Assembly: GCA_016706685.1 (NCBI GenBank)
Contig: JADJJE010000017.1
Span: forward strand, 109,483 to 173,482
Direction of reading: 5' to 3'
Source of the DNA: Sandaracinaceae bacterium
Lineage (GTDB): Bacteria; Myxococcota_A; Polyangia; Polyangiales; Houyiibacteriaceae
Length of the DNA stretch: 64,000 nt
Under the pieces are notes generated by a model. That model did not search any database and was not told the origin of the DNA. It saw only the letters and a program-made list of their open reading frames with translations. The translations under genes and the position numbers were made by a program. Positions 56,511 through 64,000 of this stretch are shown in pieces. How positions within the stretch are numbered: the stretch's first letter is position 1; each line of letters opens with the position of its first letter.

Positions 56511-57385
56511 GTCGGGAGCCTCGAGTTGCGGCGGCGCTGACGCTCGCGGTTGAGGGTGTAGAGGCCGGAGACGATGATGAGGGTGGCCCCCGACAGCGTT
56601 GGGAGATCGGGGCGCTCGTGAAACGCAAAGACCCCGATGATGAGCGCGAAGATCAGGCGCGAGTAGCGGAAGGGCGTGACGACGGACACGTCGCCGAGGC
56701 GCATGGCCTCCGTGATGGCCCAGTAGGAGACGATGCCGCAGGTGAGCGCGCCGGTCAGGTGGCCCAGCTGCACGCCGGTGGGCACGATGGCGCCGCCGCT
56801 CACCAGGAGCATCGCCGCGCCGAGCACGCCCACGGCGATGAAGCCGGAGAACGCGAGGTGCATGGTGACGATGCTGGGCGGCACGCGGCGCGTGGCCACG
56901 TCACGCATCGAGAGGCCCAACACGGCAAGCACTGCCCACAGCGATGCGGGCTCGAAGCCATCGAGGCCCGGACGGATGACGATGAGCACGCCCGCGAAGC
57001 CCACCGCCATGGCGAGCCAGCGCTGCCAGCCGACCTCTTCGCCGAAGAGCACCGCCGCGCCGAGCGTGACGACGAGCGGCGTGGCCTGAAAGATGGCGGT
57101 CGCGCTGGTGAGCGGGGTGAGCGTGATGGCGGTGATGAACCCGAGGGTGCCCACCATCTCGCCCACGTTGCGCGCGACCACCGCGGGGTGGAACAGGTCG
57201 CGCGTGAAGAGCGGAACACCCTGGCGGAGGACCAACGCCGCGAAGATGGGGGTGCCCGAGACGCTGAGCATCACCAGAATCTGCCCCGTGGGCATCTTGG
57301 CGGACGTCCACTTGATGAACATGTCCTCGAGGGCGAAACCCGCCATCGAAGCCACCATCAAGAGGATGCCGCGCAAGTTCTCCAT
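56507..57385 (-). CDS. EamA/DMT-family transporter
   Basis: A 292-residue protein with ten hydrophobic helices in two EamA repeats: MENLRGILLMVASMAGFALEDMFIKW starts the first and LWAVLAVLGLSMRDVATRRVPP the second. A typical helix end is ATPLVVTLGAAVLFGEEVGWQRWLAMAVGFAGVLIVIRP. Family members export metabolites or amino acids. The ATG at 57385 fits the first helix; a longer open frame upstream is Arg-rich and overlaps transketolase, so I reject it. It is coupled to SemiSWEET by a 4-base overlap. Confidence 0.9.
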   Translation of the reverse strand: MENLRGILLMVASMAGFALEDMFIKWTSAKMPTGQILVMLSVSGTPIFAALVLRQGVPLFTRDLFHPAVVARNVGEMVGTLGFITAITLTPLTSATAIFQATPLVVTLGAAVLFGEEVGWQRWLAMAVGFAGVLIVIRPGLDGFEPASLWAVLAVLGLSMRDVATRRVPPSIVTMHLAFSGFIAVGVLGAAMLLVSGGAIVPTGVQLGHLTGALTCGIVSYWAITEAMRLGDVSVVTPFRYSRLIFALIIGVFAFHERPDLPTLSGATLIIVSGLYTLNRERQRRRNSRLPT

Positions 57386-57441
57386 GTCGCTCGGGGAGAG
57401 GTGGCATAGCCAGCGTGGGGAGCAACGCGGCCCACGCCAGC

Positions 57442-59432
<1,991 letters not shown>

Positions 59433-59436
<4 letters not shown>

Positions 59437-61052
59437 GTGATGTCTCCTGAGCCGGTGGACGGTCCCCCGTCTGCCGTGGGCCGCTCATAGTACGGATCCT
59501 CCCGTTTGGCTACGGTCCCCAACAACACCAGCGCCGCTACGATCAGCGCTCCGATGCCGGCAGCAGCCAGGAAAACAGGGGCGTAGGCCGCGAAAGCGGT
59601 CAGTGGCCAGGGTGAGTACGAACCCCCGATGCGCGCCCAGGCCAAGGCGAAAGCGGCGATCGACGCCCACACCAGGGCGCCCGACGCCCGCCGCAGGGCC
59701 AGCCTGGGAGGCGTGGGTGGACGCCCGTTCCGCGTGGCTCGCAGCGCGCCGAGCGCAATCCCCAGCGCCCCCGAGCTCACGCCCAGGACCCCGACGCTCA
59801 CGAGGTGCGGAGTGACCACATCGAGCGCGCTCAGGGTGAACGGCTTCTGCAGCAGCAGACGGTGCCCGAGCACCACGCCGGCCAGCCACACCAGGGGCGC
59901 CAGCAAGCTCCCCGCGTCCAGCCCCGTGAAGCTGCGCTTGGTGGCTCCGAGACCCATGAGCGCCAACAGCATGGCGAGCCCCAGCACACCCAGTGTGCGC
60001 GCCTCGTGGTACAGCCGCTGTTGACGTGCGGCGTCCTCCGCGAAGGCCGCGCGCTCGAGCAATCGCTCAGGTGCGGGTGCGTCGAAGAGCACGCAGGTGG
60101 ACGAGCGCGGCGTGGGCAGGCCGCTAGCCAACGTGAGCAGTCGCGGCACGCACTCGGGCGGCAGGTCCTCGATGTGGCCCGGCGCGAGCCCATCTGCGCG
60201 CAGGGCAAACGGCGCTCGCATCACCTCGGGCTCGTCGCCGCCATGTCCACCCACAGCCAGGTGCCCGTGGTCCGCCAGCACCAGGGCCACGAGGCCGGGC
60301 TGTTCGCGCGTTTGTCGGTGAAGCTCGGCGATCAGGGCGTCGGCGCGCCGCAAGGCCTCGCGGTGCGCCGCGCTGGTCACGCCACCTGCGTGCGCGCTCT
60401 CGTCCACGGCCAGGAGGTGCGCCACCAAGAGGCCAGGCTCCGCGGTCGCTGCGAGCTCGGCCATGGCGCGCCGCACCGTCGCGTCGAAGTCGCGCGTGGC
60501 GAGGACTTCGCGGGCCGCGAGTGAGGGGGTCAGCAGCTGCAACAGCCAGTCGAGATCTTCGCCCAGGTAGCGCTCTCGGCCGTGAAGCGCGCGCACGCGG
60601 TCGCCGAGCGTGTCCACGCGCGCCACCCCAGCGTCGGACGTGCGGTGGTAGCGGTTGGTGAACACCCCCGTCAGCCGGTTGGGCGCCCCGGTGACCAGCG
60701 CGTGGTAGGCCCCCGTCGAAAGCGTGGGGTTCGGAAAGAGCAGGCTGCCGGTACGCGCGCCCTCGCGGAACGCCCGCATCGCGGGCAGGCGCGCCGCCTC
60801 GTCCACGCGCAGGCCGTCCAGCAGCAGGATCACGATGGGGCGCACGCGGTGACCCGCCGTGAGCGTGGGCTCGGGGTCCGCCAGCTGCCGCAGCGCGCGG
60901 GTCGCCGCCGTCTCGTGGTCCGCTTCGCGCCAGAGCGACTCGGCCAGCCACCACAGCACGAACGCGCCCACCCCGGCCACCAGCAGGAAGCCCAGCGACG
61001 CTGCGCGCGGATCGATCACCCGGGTGGAGAGCTCGCGTACCTCGTCGGACAT
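59433..61052 (-). CDS. alkaline-phosphatase-superfamily membrane protein (PIG-O/G-type phosphodiesterase-like)
   Basis: About 539 residues. One N-terminal helix (SLGFLLVAGVGAFVLWWLAES) precedes an alkaline phosphatase-type domain (VILLLDGLRVDEAARLPAMR; metal and nucleophile region TLSTGAYHALVTG; LVALVLADHGHLAVGGHGG). Four to five C-terminal helices follow. This matches phosphoethanolamine or phosphoglycerol transferase-like and GPI-type enzymes. I chose ATG 61052 (MSDEVREL); the frame is open to 61208. It overlaps tkt by 4 bases, suggesting one transcript, although the functional link is unclear. Confidence 0.85.
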
Positions 61053-61219
61053 GCCGCGGTCGCGAGCGCGCACGTAGGGTTCGAGCGGAGCGGACACCGC
61101 GGGGACTTTATCCTCCCGCGCGCTCAGAGCCACGATGTCTCGCCACGTACGGCCGACACGCACACTTGCATACATGGAACTTTCGGCCCATATCAGAACC
61201 CTCTTCACCGGGGTGGACC

Positions 61220-64000
61220 ATGCGCGCGAAGTTCTCTTGGATCTGGGTTGTAGCGTTGATGTCGGCCGGCTGCGGCGAGGCCGCCGTCGCTCCGCCCGTG
61301 GATGCGGGACCGGAGACCCACGTGGTGGTGGTGCGCGTGCTCGGCGATGGCACGGGCCGGGTGACCGGGGAGAGCATGATTGACTGCGACGCGGCGAGCG
61401 GTGGTCGCTGCTACGCGAACCTCACGCATGGGGCGACGCTGCACCTCGAGGCCAGCCCGGACTCGGGGTCGTCGCTTGTGGCGTGGAGCCCGAGCGCCTG
61501 CGGAAGCGGCGCCACGTGCGACGTGGTGGTGGACGCCGACATCATGGTGGAGGTGACGTTCGCCCAGGTGGACGACGGACTCGAGGCGCTGACCGTCCTC
61601 ATCGCGGGTGCGGGCACCGGCAGCGTCACGTCGTCTCCGACGGGGATCGACTGTGACGTGGAGTGCAGCGCCCGCTTCCCAGCCAATGAGGCGGTGACGC
61701 TCACCGCCGTGGCCGTGCCGGGCTCGAGCTTCGTGGGCTGGAGCGGTGCCTGCACCGGGACCTCCGCGCAGTGCACCGTCACACTGGCGGAAGCATCCAT
61801 CGCAGTCGCCACGTTCGAGCCCCACGTCTACGACTTGGAGGTGGCACTGCTGGGCACGGGAGTCGGTGCGGTGACGTCGGTGGGAGACGCCATCGACTGC
61901 GGCGGGACGTGCCGAGCCCACGTCGGCCATGGTGACGAGCTGATCCTGCACGCCACCCCCGAGGCCGGCAGCGCGCTGCTGGCGTGGGGCGGCGCGTGCG
62001 CGAGCGCGGGCACCGCCAGCACCTGCGAGGTGACGGTCACGGGGGACATCCAAGTCACCGCCAGCTTCGAACAGGTGCAGTACGACGTACTGGTGACCCG
62101 CAGCGGAGACGGCATGGGCAGCGTGGCCGCGAGCGGCATCACCTGCGGCAGCGACTGCACGGAGGTGGTGGCCTACGGCACCATGCTGAGCTTCACGCCG
62201 AGCGCGGTGGCTGGCTCCGAGTTCGAGGGCTGGGACGGCGACTGCGGCGGCACGGGGGCCTGCGAGCTGACCATCACCCGCGACACCGAAGTGTCCGCCA
62301 GCTTCGCGCTGCGTCGCTATACGCACACCGTGAACGTCACGAGCTTGCGCAGCGGCGCGGGCACGGTCACGTCCACACCCACTGGCGTGGACTGCACCGA
62401 CAGCTGCACCCATGAATTCATCCATGGCCAGCTGGTGACCTTCAGCGCGGCCCCCGAGCCCGGCTCCACCTTCGCCGGCTGGGCCGACAGCGGCGGCGTC
62501 TGCAGCGGGACGGGCCCGTGCGTGATCATGGTGGGTCAGGCACGCACGCTCACCGCCACCTTCGAGGGGCACACGCCCGTGACGCTCAACGCGGCAGACC
62601 GCGACCCGGACGTGCGGCTGCGCGACTACGACCTCTTGGGCGCCGATCTGGACCTCGACTTCGGCGGTGTGCGCTCGAACGTGTCCATTCCGCCCGGCGC
62701 CGGCGTCTTCTACTTCGAGGGGCACCGCACCACGGACGAGCTGGGGCCCTACGGCGTGGGCGTGTGCAGCGCGACCCACAACCTGAACGGCACGAGCGTG
62801 GGCACGACGGACCAGGCCTTCGGGGTCACCGCGACGGGCGGCCTCGACTACAACGGCATGTTCCAGGGCTTCTTCGACGCCGACGAGACCGAGTACTACG
62901 GCATGGTGGTGGACTACCGCGGCGCGAGCCCCATCGTGCACGTGATCACGCGCGACTACGACTGGGACGCCGCCGAGGTGCGCCCGCACGTGGTGCGCTC
63001 GCTGACCATGAGCACCGTGACCACGCCCGTGTTCATCTTGGCAGCCGGCCTGCGCACGGTGGTGGGCGCCGAGATCGAGATCAACCCCGGCAACGACACC
63101 ACCAACTTTCCGTTCCACTACGATGCGGACGCGATCTTGCGCGCCGCGAGCCTCACGGATGAAGCGGACGCGTTGGTCATGGGCTGGGGCAGCACGTACG
63201 CGGGCCCGGTGGACGACGCGCCCGAGCTGACGGTGTCCGCCAGCCAGAGCGTGGCGAACGGGGCGAGTGTCATGGTGACGGCCAGCGCGCTCGACATGGA
63301 GGACGGCGATCTGACGGCGTCGATCACGTGGGAGCTGCTCTCGTCGCCGTACTACGAGGGCCGCGTCACGGGCAGCGGCGCGAGCTTTTCTTTCGTGGCG
63401 AGCGGCGTGGGCATCCACCCCGCGCGCGCGCGGGTCGTCGACTCGGCCGGCCAGGTGACCGAGGCGGTCGTGCGCGTGAGTGTGACCGGCCCCGTGGCGA
63501 GCCCCGCGATGGTGCAGCTGGTGCCGGATGCGCTGAGCGGCGCCGGTGTGGTGCTGGACCCGAGCGCCATGCAGGTGCGCTGGACCGGCAACGGCAAGAT
63601 GGCCATCCGCGCGAACCAGAGCTGCTACGGGTGCTACTGGTACTTCGAGTTCTCGCGCCTGCGCAGCCCGGAAAACATGGGCGGCGGGCTGGTGACGGGC
63701 ATGGGCAATCTGAACCCCTTCGGCTGGGACGACGTGCCGCAGAGCGTGGCCATCAACGTGTTGGGCGGCAGCTGGCGCAACCTGATCCCCAAGGCGAGCT
63801 TCCCGGGCCCCAACACCGGCTTCGACACGTACGGCGTCGTGGTGGACTACCGCGCCGAGCACCCCACGGTGTACGTGATCGTGGACGACGTGCTGCACTA
63901 CGAGGTGGTGCTGGACGACGTGTGGACCGAGCTCTACCCCATGCTCTACGGGAACCCGCAAGGCACCGCGCCGGGCAGCTACGACGAGAGCATCAACTTC
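61220..64000 (+). CDS. large lipoprotein with InlB-type beta repeats and lectin/SPRY-like domains (3' truncated by window)
   Basis: At least 927 residues, still open at the window end. Lipobox is LMSAGC. Five tandem repeats of about 80 residues follow, each with a GxGxVTS core, paired cysteines, an F(V/E)GW or AW motif and an ending such as ATFEP/ASFEQ; these resemble divergent InlB B-repeats. After residue about 450 comes a beta domain containing GVGVCSATHNLNG and YGMVVDYRGASPIVHVI. Next is an Ig-like region (VSASQSVANGASVMVTASALD). A second copy of the beta domain follows, with YGVVVDYRAEHPTVYVI. A surface-bound adhesin or polysaccharide-binding protein is inferred. It is divergent from the phosphodiesterase gene. 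Confidence 0.88.
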   Translation, partial: MRAKFSWIWVVALMSAGCGEAAVAPPVDAGPETHVVVVRVLGDGTGRVTGESMIDCDAASGGRCYANLTHGATLHLEASPDSGSSLVAWSPSACGSGATCDVVVDADIMVEVTFAQVDDGLEALTVLIAGAGTGSVTSSPTGIDCDVECSARFPANEAVTLTAVAVPGSSFVGWSGACTGTSAQCTVTLAEASIAVATFEPHVYDLEVALLGTGVGAVTSVGDAIDCGGTCRAHVGHGDELILHATPEAGSALLAWGGACASAGTASTCEVTVTGDIQVTASFEQVQYDVLVTRSGDGMGSVAASGITCGSDCTEVVAYGTMLSFTPSAVAGSEFEGWDGDCGGTGACELTITRDTEVSASFALRRYTHTVNVTSLRSGAGTVTSTPTGVDCTDSCTHEFIHGQLVTFSAAPEPGSTFAGWADSGGVCSGTGPCVIMVGQARTLTATFEGHTPVTLNAADRDPDVRLRDYDLLGADLDLDFGGVRSNVSIPPGAGVFYFEGHRTTDELGPYGVGVCSATHNLNGTSVGTTDQAFGVTATGGLDYNGMFQGFFDADETEYYGMVVDYRGASPIVHVITRDYDWDAAEVRPHVVRSLTMSTVTTPVFILAAGLRTVVGAEIEINPGNDTTNFPFHYDADAILRAASLTDEADALVMGWGSTYAGPVDDAPELTVSASQSVANGASVMVTASALDMEDGDLTASITWELLSSPYYEGRVTGSGASFSFVASGVGIHPARARVVDSAGQVTEAVVRVSVTGPVASPAMVQLVPDALSGAGVVLDPSAMQVRWTGNGKMAIRANQSCYGCYWYFEFSRLRSPENMGGGLVTGMGNLNPFGWDDVPQSVAINVLGGSWRNLIPKASFPGPNTGFDTYGVVVDYRAEHPTVYVIVDDVLHYEVVLDDVWTELYPMLYGNPQGTAPGSYDESINF
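61318..62570 (+). repeat. five tandem InlB-like B-repeats (coding)
   Basis: Each unit is about 240-255 bases and codes for a beta-grasp-like module with four cysteines. Recurrent strings are GTGxVTS near the start, C-x3-C at about one third, GW/AW in the middle and (V/A)(T/S)F(A/E) at the end. DNA identity between units looks low, so duplication is old. Units 2, 3 and 5 are most similar at protein level. Confidence 0.8.

Noticed and set aside
61205..63961. Minus-strand open frame of 918 codons
   Set aside because: It is the antisense shadow of the InlB-repeat lipoprotein, made of His/Val/Ala-rich pseudo-repeats, and has no signal sequence or domain.

Overview
The window looks like a chromosome segment of a high-GC myxobacterium-like bacterium (Myxococcota, probably Polyangiales/Sandaracinaceae-type). 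This is inferred from GC-rich codon use, many secreted lipoproteins, two large Ser/Thr kinases (one with a PEGA tail), a bactofilin, a MopE-like Cys/Asp repeat protein, complex hybrid histidine kinases and an F-ATPase whose genes are split between two loci. No rRNA, tRNA, CRISPR array, insertion sequence or phage gene was recognised.

Region 1 (1-8.7 kb) is a respiratory and gas-sensing module. It holds the end of a fused ccoNO gene, then ccoQ, a one-heme ccoP and ccoG. These are followed by an NtrC-type sigma-54 activator, a divergent RIC/YtfE-like hemerythrin gene with a near-consensus -24/-12 promoter, a globin-coupled histidine kinase, a lone receiver protein and a REC-PAS-histidine kinase. 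Region 2 (8.7-12.6 kb) is a corrinoid-uptake operon: a cobalamin riboswitch, a TonB-dependent receptor and a large lipoprotein. Region 3 (12.7-24.2 kb) carries envelope and signalling genes: an OM-type protein, a VOC protein, an M23 peptidase, a lipase-like lipoprotein, a kinase-AAA protein with a frameshift, a membrane-anchored caspase-fold protein, a GGCT-like protein and a membrane protein.

Region 4 (24.3-38.5 kb) holds homoserine dehydrogenase, a frameshifted sucrase/ferredoxin-like gene, and the ATP synthase operon b'-b-delta-alpha-gamma on the minus strand. A SRPBCC protein, a bactofilin and a PEGA kinase follow. The second ATP synthase operon, beta-epsilon, lies on the plus strand; its beta gene has a frameshift. 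A lipoprotein and a decayed membrane-protein gene close the region. Region 5 (38.6-56.2 kb) contains a flavoprotein, a metallophosphoesterase, a TerB-like/PPP phosphatase fusion, thiol peroxidase, a MopE-like lectin lipoprotein (frameshifted), a cytochrome P450, an MCCFSQ protein, a sirtuin, a Cys-rich secreted protein and a V4R-PAS-HK-REC sensor. Region 6 (56.2-64 kb) has a SemiSWEET/DMT/transketolase/phosphodiesterase gene run and the start of a large InlB-repeat lipoprotein that leaves the window.

Several otherwise intact genes, including essential atpD, are broken by what look like one-base indels, often in short homopolymers. The most economical explanation is residual assembly error, so those genes are annotated as single units. 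The most interesting system is the cbb3 / globin kinase / sigma-54 / hemerythrin cluster, which looks like a self-contained oxygen or nitric-oxide response circuit.
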